Below, one piece after another: positions 1 through 7,653 of a stretch of 33,063 nt of DNA; position 1 is the first letter of the stretch; every line of letters starts with the position of its first letter. The notes under the pieces are model-generated. The model was not told the DNA's origin. It did no database searches and worked only from the letters and a program-made list of their open reading frames with translations. Source of the stretch: Paenarthrobacter sp. Z7-10 (GTDB lineage: Bacteria > Actinomycetota > Actinomycetes > Actinomycetales > Micrococcaceae). A program made the translations under genes and the position numbers. Location: contig NZ_JADPVH010000047.1 in NCBI RefSeq assembly GCF_026932795.1, forward strand, positions 1-33,063. The letters run 5' to 3'.

Positions 1-52
1 GGGCCATCCGCCCCTCAGGGTTGGATGTGTGGCCCTTCCTTCCGCTCACTGG

Positions 53-367
53 CTAGGAGTGAGTCCCGGTGCCGGGCATGGTGCCGTCACCAGTACCCGG
101 CGTTCCCGCCTGCTGCTGCCCACTCGTAGGGTGCGGAGCATTGACAATCCTGCCCTCAAACGGCTTCTCGGCGGCAGTGCCGGTCGTGGGCCCGGCCGCG
201 GGGTCGGTCTTGCCGTCGTTTTTCATTTCCTTCACCTCGGACTTGATGATCCGCATCGACTGGCCAAGGCTGCGGGCCATGCCCGGAAGCTTGGGTGCAG
301 CGAAAAGCAGAACAATCACGATGATGATGATCAAGACAACCCAGGGGTTCTCAAAAAGCTTGCCCAC
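53..367 (-). CDS. tatA: Sec-independent protein translocase subunit TatA
   Basis: TatA-family pore subunit of the twin-arginine translocase, which moves folded proteins across the cytoplasmic membrane. The 104-residue product has the family layout: a short N-terminus, one transmembrane helix (about residues 8-25, rich in Ile/Val/Leu), an [11 protein letters not shown] hinge, an amphipathic helix to about residue 50, then a polar Gly/Pro/Thr-rich tail. The start is GTG at 367, preceded by AAAGGA with good spacing; no ATG fits better. It follows the small membrane-protein gene at 401-769 in the same direction. In related actinobacteria tatC comes next downstream, which would lie just outside the window. 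TatA and TatE are hard to separate by sequence, but position next to pafBC favours tatA. Confidence 0.93.
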   Translation of the reverse strand: MGKLFENPWVVLIIIIVIVLLFAAPKLPGMARSLGQSMRIIKSEVKEMKNDGKTDPAAGPTTGTAAEKPFEGRIVNAPHPTSGQQQAGTPGTGDGTMPGTGTHS

Positions 368-400
368 AATACGTCCTTTCCTGTTGGTACATGATACGTC

Positions 401-769
401 TTAAGCCATTTCGGTGTCGCGCAGGGACTGCCGCTGGCCGCGGACGGCGCGGCGGTGGACCCGCTGCCGGCGCCGTTCGGATTGCCGGGCGGCCTTGGAC
501 ACCGCGTAATCCTCCCGGAGCCGCTGCGGAGAGGCAAAGACGGCAGCGCCGGGCAGTGGCCGGTGCTGATCCGGCTGTGCGTGATCGAGTTCTTCGGCCA
601 GCTCCGCGGCGCGGCGGTCGCGGTATTCCTCCAGCTGGTTTCCGGTGTCCTCGAAGGACTTCAACATGGCGGAAAAGCCACGCCAGACCCTGATTCCCAG
701 CAGCAGGACATACGCCAGCGACAGCGCGGCAAGCGCAATCCAGATAACAATCCATGACCACCAAGGCAT
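401..769 (-). CDS. Small membrane-anchored protein of unknown function
   Basis: I do not recognise a named family. The 122-residue product begins with a hydrophobic helix (about residues 4-28, containing WWSWIVIWIALAALSLAYVL), so it is probably an N-terminally anchored membrane protein. An acidic helical part follows (residues 40-65). The C-terminal third is very basic, with Arg-rich runs such as SERRRQRVHRR, so it could contact nucleic acid or phospholipid. The ATG at 769 lies 4 bases after the pafBC stop, so it is probably translated from the same transcript as pafBC, with tatA next. A small membrane gene between pafC and tatA is common in this group, but its role is not known to me. Confidence 0.75.
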   Translation of the reverse strand: MPWWSWIVIWIALAALSLAYVLLLGIRVWRGFSAMLKSFEDTGNQLEEYRDRRAAELAEELDHAQPDQHRPLPGAAVFASPQRLREDYAVSKAARQSERRRQRVHRRAVRGQRQSLRDTEMA

Positions 770-773
770 AGCG

Positions 774-2822
774 TCAGTCTATGCTGCCGGTCTGCGGATA
801 GTTGGCAAGCGCGGCGTCGAGCCAGCCGATTGTGACCCCGCGCAGCTCCCGTGGTTCCAGCACCCGGCCGCCCCCGCCCAACCGCGCCATCAGCTCCGGC
901 ACCAGCGCCGGCCGTCCGACCTTGATTCGAATGGCCATCCCGCCGTCGGGCAGCGGCGCCTGCGCTTGGGCGCCATACGCGCCGGCTGCCCACTGGGCCT
1001 GCGGTGAAAGGGCCAATACAACCTCCACGTCGTCCGCGGCAGGCAAAAAAGCGCTGACCGGCAACGTGCCATTGCGTGGCAGTCCACGTTTCAAAGCCGG
1101 TTCCCCGGTTGCCTCGGCTGCGAGGACGCTGTCCAGCCGAAAATTACGCAGGCCGTTCGCCATCCGGCACCACGCTTCGACGTACCAGGTCGAGTCAAGG
1201 GAAAAGATCCGCAGTGGTTCAACCACCCGGTCAGTAACTTCGTCGCGCTGGCGCACCAAATAGCGCAGCCGCACGCAGTTTCCCTCGCTGACGGCACCCT
1301 GCAGCAGGGACAACGTTGGCAGCGGCGCATCAGCCGTGATCCGTGCCTGCACCGCGGCGCCCACCCAAGCACCGTCGCCGGCAACCTGGCGAACACTATT
1401 CAGCACCGCGTCCAAAGCAGCTCCGCCAGTTCCGCCGGTTCCGTCGGGCAGTGAACGCAGTGATTCCAAGCCAACGAGCAGCACGCACGCCTCCTCCTGG
1501 CTTAACCGCAGCGGCTTGGCCAACTCCTCGGCGTCGCGGATGAAAACGGCGTCGCCGTCCCACTGGATGTCGATAAGGTCACCATGCTGGTACCCCGGCA
1601 GACCGCACAGGGTCAGCAAAGCCAGATCCTCCTCGAGCTGCCGGCGGCTGACGTCGAACTCCTCGGCCACGGCAGCAACCTCGACACCGGGATGGCTGAC
1701 CAGGTAAGGCACGAGGTCCAGCAGCCGCCGCAGCCGATCCTCGGTAGTGGTCTTGGTACGTTGCTCGGGCGGGCACCGGGGGACGAAATCCACCTCCGGT
1801 AACGAGCCATCTGCCACGGCCCTCGCCAGGCTCAGTCGGCGGCACACGTCGGCCCGCAGTGCGGCCGGAGCGACGACGACGACGGCCGCACCCATCGCGG
1901 CCAGCTCCCCCGCCAACAACTCGGGCTCCCGGTACGGGACAAGTAGGGTGTCCCACCCGTCCACACCCATCTGGTCAGCGCCGGCCCCCTCAAAGCCAGC
2001 CTGGTCGGCCTCAGCGCCAGCTTGGTCCGCGCTGGTTGCCAGCTCGCGAAGCAGCTGCCCCGAGCCAGGGGGCACACGCAGGGTTGCTTGGCTCAGCGGG
2101 CCGGTGCCCAGCGCGTCAAGGTCGGCTGAAATGTCGTAGCCCACCGGCCGGTCGAAGGGCGGCCCAGGAACCGTCGAGACCGAACCGACAATCCGGGAGA
2201 GCCGGAACAGCCGCTGGCCACCGCGGGAGAGGTCATGGCCGCTGAGATACCACTGACCATATTTGTTGCCCAGTCCCCAGGGCTCGACCGTGCGCTGGGT
2301 CAGTTCGTCCGACTGCGCCCTGCGGTAGCTGAAGCTGATGGTGCGGTGGTTCAGCAGCGCATCCCAGAGGGCATCGAATGCCGGCTCGCGGGTACGGATG
2401 CGTGCCTCCAAAGCCGCAGTGCCGCCGTCGGCCGCCAAGCCTGTGGCACGCTCGAGCTTGCGCAGCGCCCGTGCTGCAGCCGTGCCCACCGACGCCTGCT
2501 CCCAGACCTGAGCGGCCAACGAGAGGATGGTGACCCCCTGCGGATCCAGCGGCACCTCCGGGAGGCGGTAATCCTGCGGCCGGATCCGGTATTTCCAGGC
2601 GTTCTCGTCCTCCGCATAGGGATCCTTTTCGGCGAGAATCGGAATGCCGAGGCGCTTAAGGTAGGCCTTGTCCCGCTCGAACATGCGGCCGAATGCCTCA
2701 TCTGAGGACTTCGGCTCGTAGCCCTGGATATTGGTGCGCAGAAAATCACGGCTCCTGCCGTAGCGCGAGCCCAACAGTGCGATGACCAGATTCAGGAGGC
2801 GTTCAGTGGTGGAAGCAGACAC
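774..2822 (-). CDS. pafBC: Fused PafB-PafC WYL-domain transcription activator
   Basis: PafB and PafC form the activator of the LexA/RecA-independent DNA-damage response in actinobacteria. They are separate genes in Mycobacterium but one polypeptide in Arthrobacter, and here a single 682-residue frame holds both halves. The PafB half has an N-terminal winged-helix region (residues 5-60) and a WYL domain with the literal WYL at 191-193. The PafC half starts near residue 350, has a second helix-turn-helix (about 378-403) and a second WYL-type domain whose motif reads WYV (546-548). Residues 264-287 linking the halves contain three imperfect ADQ(A/M)G units. The start is GTG at 2822, matching the usual ERLLNLVIALL beginning of PafB; I see no clear Shine-Dalgarno sequence. 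The FKBP gene at 2850-3248 ends 27 bases upstream. Confidence 0.95.
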   Translation of the reverse strand: MSASTTERLLNLVIALLGSRYGRSRDFLRTNIQGYEPKSSDEAFGRMFERDKAYLKRLGIPILAEKDPYAEDENAWKYRIRPQDYRLPEVPLDPQGVTILSLAAQVWEQASVGTAAARALRKLERATGLAADGGTAALEARIRTREPAFDALWDALLNHRTISFSYRRAQSDELTQRTVEPWGLGNKYGQWYLSGHDLSRGGQRLFRLSRIVGSVSTVPGPPFDRPVGYDISADLDALGTGPLSQATLRVPPGSGQLLRELATSADQAGAEADQAGFEGAGADQMGVDGWDTLLVPYREPELLAGELAAMGAAVVVVAPAALRADVCRRLSLARAVADGSLPEVDFVPRCPPEQRTKTTTEDRLRRLLDLVPYLVSHPGVEVAAVAEEFDVSRRQLEEDLALLTLCGLPGYQHGDLIDIQWDGDAVFIRDAEELAKPLRLSQEEACVLLVGLESLRSLPDGTGGTGGAALDAVLNSVRQVAGDGAWVGAAVQARITADAPLPTLSLLQGAVSEGNCVRLRYLVRQRDEVTDRVVEPLRIFSLDSTWYVEAWCRMANGLRNFRLDSVLAAEATGEPALKRGLPRNGTLPVSAFLPAADDVEVVLALSPQAQWAAGAYGAQAQAPLPDGGMAIRIKVGRPALVPELMARLGGGGRVLEPRELRGVTIGWLDAALANYPQTGSID

Positions 2823-2849
2823 AGGGCCACGTTACTATCCCGGAGGTGG

Positions 2850-3248
2850 TCAGTCGCGCACGCCCACCAGGTCAACCACGAAGATCAGCGCCTCGTTGGG
2901 CCCGATTGCCCCGCCGGCGCCGCGTTCGCCGTAAGCCAGCTCCGAGGGGATTTCCAGCCGGCGGCGGCCGCCGACCTTCATGCCCAGCAGCCCCTGGTCC
3001 CAGCCCTGGATGACTTGCCCGACGCCGACCTTGAAGTCCAGTGGAGCACCACGGCCCCAGGAGGAGTCGAATTCTTCGCCGGTGGAGAACGCGACGCCAA
3101 CATAGTGGGCGGAGACGGTGCTGCCCGGCCGCGCCTCGGTTCCGGTGCCCTCAATCAGGTCATCCACCACCAGTTCGGCGGGGACATCGTGGTCCGGAAA
3201 GTCAATTTCGGGTTTCTGCCGGTCATAGTCACGCTGTCCAAAAGACAT
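2850..3248 (-). CDS. Cytoplasmic FKBP-type peptidyl-prolyl isomerase
   Basis: Single-domain FKBP prolyl cis-trans isomerase of 132 residues, which assists protein folding. Hallmarks are visible in order: an HYVG strand, EFDSSWGRGAPLDF, VIQGWDQGLLGMKVGGRR and ELAYGERGAGGAIGPNEALIF, so the substrate pocket Trp, Tyr and Phe are kept. No signal peptide or lipobox is present, so it should act in the cytoplasm. An open frame extends upstream to 3329. The ATG at 3248 is the better start because AAGGAGC lies just before it and the extra residues look like translated leader. It sits 52 bases after the FKBP lipoprotein gene, so this is a tandem pair with one member inside and one outside the membrane. 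Confidence 0.92.
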   Translation of the reverse strand: MSFGQRDYDRQKPEIDFPDHDVPAELVVDDLIEGTGTEARPGSTVSAHYVGVAFSTGEEFDSSWGRGAPLDFKVGVGQVIQGWDQGLLGMKVGGRRRLEIPSELAYGERGAGGAIGPNEALIFVVDLVGVRD

Positions 3249-3300
3249 AATGCTCCTTACCTCGCGGTTTGTGCGGTTGCTGCGGATTGTGCGGATGCTG

Positions 3301-4314
3301 CTACTTCTTGGCGGTGATCTCCACGACAAAGACCAGCGGGCCGGACGGCTGACCGTTGGCGCCGCTGTCGCCGTAGGCGAGGACCGACGGAATGACCAAC
3401 AGCACCTTGGAGCCCACCTTCTGGCCAGCGAGACCCTGCGTCCACCCCGGGATCACATTGCTCAGCGGCGTGGTGATCGGCTTACCCTTGTCATAGCTGG
3501 AGTCAAACTTCTTGCCGTCGGACCACTGCCATCCGCTGTAGTTGGCAGTGATCGTGTCGGTTGCCTTCACCACATCACCCTTGCCCTCGGAGAGGACTTT
3601 GGCCACCAGATCGGACGGCGCGTCTTTCTTGGGCACGGTGATGCTGGGAGCGCCCTTGGCATCGAACTTTACCGCCGGAAGACCGCCGGCCTTGTCCAGC
3701 TTGGCCACGTCGTCCTGGGACATCAGCTTCGGGGCGTCCTTGGTGGATTCGACCTCATAGATAACGAGCTGGGCGGGCACCGCGGGCTGGCTCGGCTGAG
3801 CCGGCTGGCTCGGTGCGGCACTGCTGCTGGGCACGGCGGCCTTGGCCGGCACGGCGGCTGAGCCGGGCACCGCGTAGGCAACCTGCGCACCGACCTTGGT
3901 CCCAATAAAGGTGTGGTAGACCAAGGGGTACTGCTGCTGGAACTTCGAGTCGAAAACGAAGGACTGGCCGGCCGGCTGGGAGTAGTTATCGCCAAGCGGA
4001 CTGCCATTCTCGGCGTTGTATGCCACTTCGCGCAGCACCACGGACTGGCCATCCTTGATCGGATCGCCGGTCCCGTCGGTGATAACCCGGATAGATTCGG
4101 CGCTGATCTTCAGCGGTTTGGTGAAGTCGACGGCGGGAGCCTTGCCCTTGGCGGCGGGCTTGACCTTGACCGAGGCCAGGTCCTCCGCGTGGGAGGCCGG
4201 AACGTTGGCCGAGGGGCTCGACGACGAGCTGGTGGCTGCGGTACTTCCACCGCCGGAGCAGGCGGTGAGCATCAGCAGCAAAACAGGGATAACGATGGCA
4301 AGAAGTCGGCGCAC
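3301..4314 (-). CDS. FKBP-type peptidyl-prolyl isomerase lipoprotein
   Basis: Exported 337-residue prolyl isomerase. A signal peptide ends in a lipobox (LTAC, lipidated Cys19), so it should be anchored on the outer face of the membrane. A Ser/Ala-rich linker follows. Residues about 70-190 look like a degenerate FKBP domain (TDGTGDPIKDGQSVVL, FIGTKVGAQVAYAVPG) interrupted by a Pro/Ala/Ser-rich insert near residues 150-175. The last 90 residues are a standard FKBP domain with FDSSYDKG, VIPGWTQGLAGQKVGSK and VLAYGDSGANGQPSGPLVFV. The start is ATG at 4314. The gene lies between pafA and the cytoplasmic FKBP; this placement is syntenic in Arthrobacter-like genomes and need not mean a role in pupylation. 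Confidence 0.92.
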   Translation of the reverse strand: MRRLLAIVIPVLLLMLTACSGGGSTAATSSSSSPSANVPASHAEDLASVKVKPAAKGKAPAVDFTKPLKISAESIRVITDGTGDPIKDGQSVVLREVAYNAENGSPLGDNYSQPAGQSFVFDSKFQQQYPLVYHTFIGTKVGAQVAYAVPGSAAVPAKAAVPSSSAAPSQPAQPSQPAVPAQLVIYEVESTKDAPKLMSQDDVAKLDKAGGLPAVKFDAKGAPSITVPKKDAPSDLVAKVLSEGKGDVVKATDTITANYSGWQWSDGKKFDSSYDKGKPITTPLSNVIPGWTQGLAGQKVGSKVLLVIPSVLAYGDSGANGQPSGPLVFVVEITAKK

Positions 4315-4394
4315 GGAAACACTTTCGTCGATGGCTTAAAACGGACCCGCCTGCGGCGCACCGCTGCGAGGCCGCAACCAGCTTAGCCGCTAAG

Positions 4395-4430
4395 TCTGGG
4401 AGTTCGCTGCCCCATTCTGGGAGTTCGCTG
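4395..4430. repeat. Two 15-bp direct repeats, 21-bp period
   Basis: The 15-mer TCTGGGAGTTCGCTG occurs at 4395-4409 and again at 4416-4430 with a 6-base spacer. On the minus strand it reads CAGCGAACTCCCAGA. It lies in the 154-base gap between the pafA stop and the FKBP lipoprotein start. The 21-base period is two helical turns, which would suit a dimeric DNA-binding protein. It could also be a genome-wide repeat unit. The repeat is seen directly; function is not known. Confidence 0.7.
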
Positions 4431-4468
4431 TAAAGTCCGCTGCCTCCGGCCACCGGAAGTGCGGGAAG

Positions 4469-5836
4469 TCAGTCCCCGATGGAGGCGATCAGCGCATCCA
4501 CCCGCTCGTCCACACTCAGGAACGGATCCTTGCACAAGATGGTCTGGTGTGCCCGGTCATTGAGTTTAAGGTGCACCCAATCCACGGTGTAGTCGCGGCC
4601 GGCCTCCTGGGCGCGGCGCACAAAATCTCCGCGGAGTTTGGCCCGCGTCGTCTGCGGCGGCTGATCAACTGCCGCCTTGACGGAGATATCGTCCACTACC
4701 CTGGCCACGGCTCCACGGGAGCGCAGGACATTGAACAGGCCACGGGTGGGAGAGATGTCATGGTAAGTCAAATCCAGCTGTGCCACGCGGGCGGAGTCAA
4801 GCTCAAGCCCGTGCCGGCGCCGGTAGCCATCGAGCAGCTTTTTCTTGATCGCCCAGTCAATTTCGGTGTCGATGCCGCTGTAGTTCTGGGATTCTATCGC
4901 GTCCAGGGTGCGTCCCCACAGGTCCAGGATCCTGGGCACATGTGCCGTGTGGGCACCGTTGACTGCCACGAAGTCGGTCACTTTGGCCAGGAATTCCCGC
5001 TGGATGGCCAGCGCAGTCATTTCACGGCCGTTCGCCATCCGGACCACCTGCCGACCCGTCAAGTCATGCGAAATTTCGCGGATGCTCCGGATGGGGTTCT
5101 CCATCCGCAGATCGCGGAAGATGACGCCGTGCTCGATCATACGCAGGATCAGGTCCACCGTTCCCACTCTGAGCAGGGTGGTGGTTTCGGACATGGTGGA
5201 ATCACCGACAATGACATGCAGGCGCCGATAGAACTCGGCGTCCGCGTGTGGCTCGTCGCGGGTATTAATGATTGGTCGTGACCTGGTGGTGGCCGAGGAC
5301 ACGCCCTCCCAGATGTGATCGGCACGCTGTGAGAACGCATACAGGCCCCCCTGCGGTGTGGCGAGCACCTTCCCTGCCCCGGCAATCAGCTGCCGCGTCA
5401 CCAGGAACGGAATCAGGATCTCCGCCAGCCGGCTGAACTCCCCACGCCGCGGGATCAGATAGTTTTCATGACTTCCGTAGGAGTTGCCGGCCGAATCGGT
5501 GTTGTTTTTGAATAGGAAGACGCTGCCCTCAAAGCCTTCCAGCGCAAGCCTGGTTTGAGCCTCCTCCACCAGATCGCTGAGGATCAGGGTGCCGGCCTGG
5601 TCGTGCGCAATGAGCTGAGCCAGATCGTCGCATTCGGCCGTGGCATATTCCGGGTGTGAGCCCACGTCCAAATACAGCCTGGATCCGTTGGCTAAAAAAA
5701 CGTTGGAGGACCGGCCCCAGCTGACTACTTTGCGGAACAGGTACCGGGCCACCTCCTCCGGTGAAAGCGGGCGCGAATGCGGGCTGGAGTAGGTAATGCC
5801 GAATTCGGTCTCGATTCCGAAGATCCGTTTATCCAT
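4469..5836 (-). CDS. pafA: Pup-protein ligase PafA
   Basis: PafA uses ATP to phosphorylate the C-terminal Glu of Pup and joins it to lysine side chains of target proteins. The 455-residue length matches the family (452 in M. tuberculosis). The glutamine-synthetase-like N-terminus [17 protein letters not shown] carries the nucleotide/Mg-binding Glu9. The catalytic Asp57 lies in [19 protein letters not shown]. The shared PafA/Dop blocks [30 protein letters not shown] and [17 protein letters not shown] are also present. PafA is told from Dop by its missing loop and by position. The ATG at 5836 comes 2 bases after the prcA stop, so translation is probably coupled to the proteasome genes. Confidence 0.97.
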   Translation of the reverse strand: MDKRIFGIETEFGITYSSPHSRPLSPEEVARYLFRKVVSWGRSSNVFLANGSRLYLDVGSHPEYATAECDDLAQLIAHDQAGTLILSDLVEEAQTRLALEGFEGSVFLFKNNTDSAGNSYGSHENYLIPRRGEFSRLAEILIPFLVTRQLIAGAGKVLATPQGGLYAFSQRADHIWEGVSSATTRSRPIINTRDEPHADAEFYRRLHVIVGDSTMSETTTLLRVGTVDLILRMIEHGVIFRDLRMENPIRSIREISHDLTGRQVVRMANGREMTALAIQREFLAKVTDFVAVNGAHTAHVPRILDLWGRTLDAIESQNYSGIDTEIDWAIKKKLLDGYRRRHGLELDSARVAQLDLTYHDISPTRGLFNVLRSRGAVARVVDDISVKAAVDQPPQTTRAKLRGDFVRRAQEAGRDYTVDWVHLKLNDRAHQTILCKDPFLSVDERVDALIASIGD

Positions 5837-5838
5837 GC

Positions 5839-6555
5839 TCAGCCAGCTTCCTGAGCCGTCAGCAGATCCCGGACATTTGCCTTCGGCAGCCGCCGGAAGG
5901 CCCGGATCGCTCCGCGGCTGCTCTCCGAATCCCGGTCCAGCAGCGCCACCTCAAGGTTTTCCGGACCCGGATCCGCTTCTGCCTGACGGTCTGCGGCGAG
6001 CGAACGTACGGCCAGCCGGATCGCTTCGGCGAACCCGGACTCCGCCTTCCAGCCCCGGGCCAAGGCTTCCTGCACCGTCTCCGCCTGCCCGCCCATGGCC
6101 ACGAATCCCGACACATCGGCTATCGAACCGTCAAAGGTCAGCCGGTACAGGTGATCCTCGTCCGGGTGCCGCCCGACCTCCGCCACGGCCAGCTCCACCT
6201 CGAAGGGCTTTTGCTCGGCGGTGAAGACCGCCCCCAGACTTTGCGCGTAGACGCTGGCAAGGCCGCGTGCAGTGACGTCCTCGCGGTCATAGGAATAGCC
6301 GCGCACGTCCGCGTAGCGCACGCCGGCCTGCCGCAGACTTTCGAACTCGTTGTATTTGCCGACCGCGGCGAAGGCGATCTTGTCGTAGATTTCGCCGATT
6401 TTGTGCAGTGACGGCGACGGGTTTTCCGCCACCAGGGCAATTCCCTCGGCGCAGCTGATCACCACCACCGACCGGCCCCGGGCGATTCCCTTCCGGGCGA
6501 AATCCGCCCGGTCCTTCATCATCTGCTCGGGCGAGACATAAAACTGCTGAGTCAT
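5839..6555 (-). CDS. prcA: 20S proteasome alpha subunit
   Basis: Outer-ring subunit of the actinobacterial 20S proteasome; its N-termini gate the pore and its surface docks the ARC/Mpa ATPase. The 238-residue product starts [31 protein letters not shown], matching the PrcA gate peptide and the alpha-type H0 helix. [20 protein letters not shown] and [15 protein letters not shown] are typical of the family. The frame is open upstream to 6690, but the ATG at 6555 is chosen because GGAGG precedes it and the upstream part overlaps prcB. It starts 1 base after the prcB stop, as expected for equal production of the two subunits. No N-terminal Thr is present, as expected for an alpha subunit. Confidence 0.97.
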   Translation of the reverse strand: MTQQFYVSPEQMMKDRADFARKGIARGRSVVVISCAEGIALVAENPSPSLHKIGEIYDKIAFAAVGKYNEFESLRQAGVRYADVRGYSYDREDVTARGLASVYAQSLGAVFTAEQKPFEVELAVAEVGRHPDEDHLYRLTFDGSIADVSGFVAMGGQAETVQEALARGWKAESGFAEAIRLAVRSLAADRQAEADPGPENLEVALLDRDSESSRGAIRAFRRLPKANVRDLLTAQEAG

Positions 6556-6556
6556 C

Positions 6557-7369
6557 TCAGGCCTCCCGTTCCAGGCTGGCCCGACGGGCGAGCACGGACT
6601 CCGAAACGGCGGCCAGTTCACGTTCGCTGACCTTGCGCGCGCCCCCGCGGGTGACCGTGTAAACGATCGGCCAGAGCTGGCGGACGGCATCCGGACCGCC
6701 CGTGGCCGAATCGTCGTCGGCGGCGTCGTAGAGAGACTCTATGGCCACCCGAACTGTCTCCTCCTCGGACATATTCGGCCTCCACAACTTTTTCAGGGCA
6801 CCGCGGGCAAAGACCGCACCGGAGCCCACACTGTGGTGTTCGAGTTCCTCGTAGCGGCCGCCGGTGACGTCGTAGGAGAACAGCCGGCCCACCGCCTTGG
6901 GCATATCGAAACCGGCAAACAGCGGTATCACGGCCATTCCCTGCAGGGCCAGCGGCAGGTTCGCCCGGATCATCGCACCAAGCCGGTTGGCCTTGCCATC
7001 GAGGCTCAGCAGGGTTCCCTCGATTTTTTCATAGTGTTCCAGTTCCACCTGGAACAGCCGGGTGATGTCGATGGCGATTCCGGCTGTTCCGGCAATGCCC
7101 AGCACCGAGTACGCATCCGCCGGAAAGACCTTTTCAATGTGGCGGCTGGCGATCATGGTCCCCATCGTGGCCCTGCGGTCCCCGGCCATCAGGACGCCGC
7201 CGGCAAAGGCCATCGCCACGATTGTGGTGGCATGCGGCACCGGCGGCAGGTTCCCTGCCGGCAGTGCACGTCCATACGGCAACAGATCCGGCTGGATCCG
7301 GGAGAGGTGTTCGCTGAAGGATGATGTCGCCGTGTCGGCTATCTGGCTGACCGTGCTTTTCTGCGTCAC
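6557..7369 (-). CDS. prcB: 20S proteasome beta subunit, catalytic
   Basis: Catalytic inner-ring subunit, an N-terminal nucleophile threonine protease. The 270-residue precursor has a 47-residue propeptide and the processing site [14 protein letters not shown], which would expose Thr48 as the nucleophile. Counting from Thr48, Asp17 (in AGDRRATMG) and Lys33 (in HIEKVFP) are in place. The residue before the cut is Ala, where the M. tuberculosis protein has Gly. The start is GTG at 7369, 5 bases after the pup stop. It is followed by prcA with one base between them. Some actinobacteria carry a second beta gene; only one is seen here. Confidence 0.97.
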   Translation of the reverse strand: MTQKSTVSQIADTATSSFSEHLSRIQPDLLPYGRALPAGNLPPVPHATTIVAMAFAGGVLMAGDRRATMGTMIASRHIEKVFPADAYSVLGIAGTAGIAIDITRLFQVELEHYEKIEGTLLSLDGKANRLGAMIRANLPLALQGMAVIPLFAGFDMPKAVGRLFSYDVTGGRYEELEHHSVGSGAVFARGALKKLWRPNMSEEETVRVAIESLYDAADDDSATGGPDAVRQLWPIVYTVTRGGARKVSERELAAVSESVLARRASLEREA

Positions 7370-7374
7370 GGTGC

Positions 7375-7581
7375 CTACTGCCCGCCCTTTTGCACGAACC
7401 CGCGGACGAATTCCTCCGCATTGGATTCGAGCACTCCGTCGATTTCATCCAGCAGGTCGTCGAGTCCCTCGGTGGAGGCCGATTCCTGGGCGGAGGCGGC
7501 GGCCGACGGCGGCACGGCCGCATCCGGAGCCTCGTCCTCTTCGGTTCGTCCCACCGTGTTCTTGTGTTCCTGGCCGGCCAT
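7375..7581 (-). CDS. pup: Prokaryotic ubiquitin-like protein Pup
   Basis: Small disordered protein tag, covalently attached to lysines of proteins destined for the proteasome. The 68-residue product begins [12 protein letters not shown] and ends in GGQ. The terminal Gln means that Dop must deamidate it to Glu before ligation. Residues 39-63 ([20 protein letters not shown]) form the segment that folds into a helix on the ARC coiled coil. The middle is Ala/Pro/Ser-rich. The frame is open upstream to 7641, but the ATG at 7581, preceded by AAAGGGG, gives the family-typical length and N-terminus. It lies between dop and prcB. Confidence 0.97.
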   Translation of the reverse strand: MAGQEHKNTVGRTEEDEAPDAAVPPSAAASAQESASTEGLDDLLDEIDGVLESNAEEFVRGFVQKGGQ

Positions 7582-7615
7582 GATGATCCCCTTTGCTGTC
7601 GAGAACTTCCTAAGC

Positions 7616-7621
7616 ATTATC
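7616..7621 (-). promoter_or_regulatory. Possible -10 element of an internal pup promoter
   Basis: On the minus strand the 72-base dop-pup gap contains GATAAT (5 of 6 matches to TATAAT), 34 bases before the pup ATG. Transcription would start about 28 bases before the ATG, leaving room for the AAAGGGG ribosome site. No convincing -35 hexamer is visible 16-19 bases upstream. This is a weak call based on one hexamer in AT-poor DNA. Confidence 0.3.
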
Positions 7622-7653
7622 CTGCCACGCCGCGGCCGCACCCGCTCGGATTC

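Noticed and set aside
3250-3861. 203-codon plus-strand open frame opposite the FKBP lipoprotein gene
   Set aside because: The translation has no recognisable domain and mirrors the codon bias of the real minus-strand gene.
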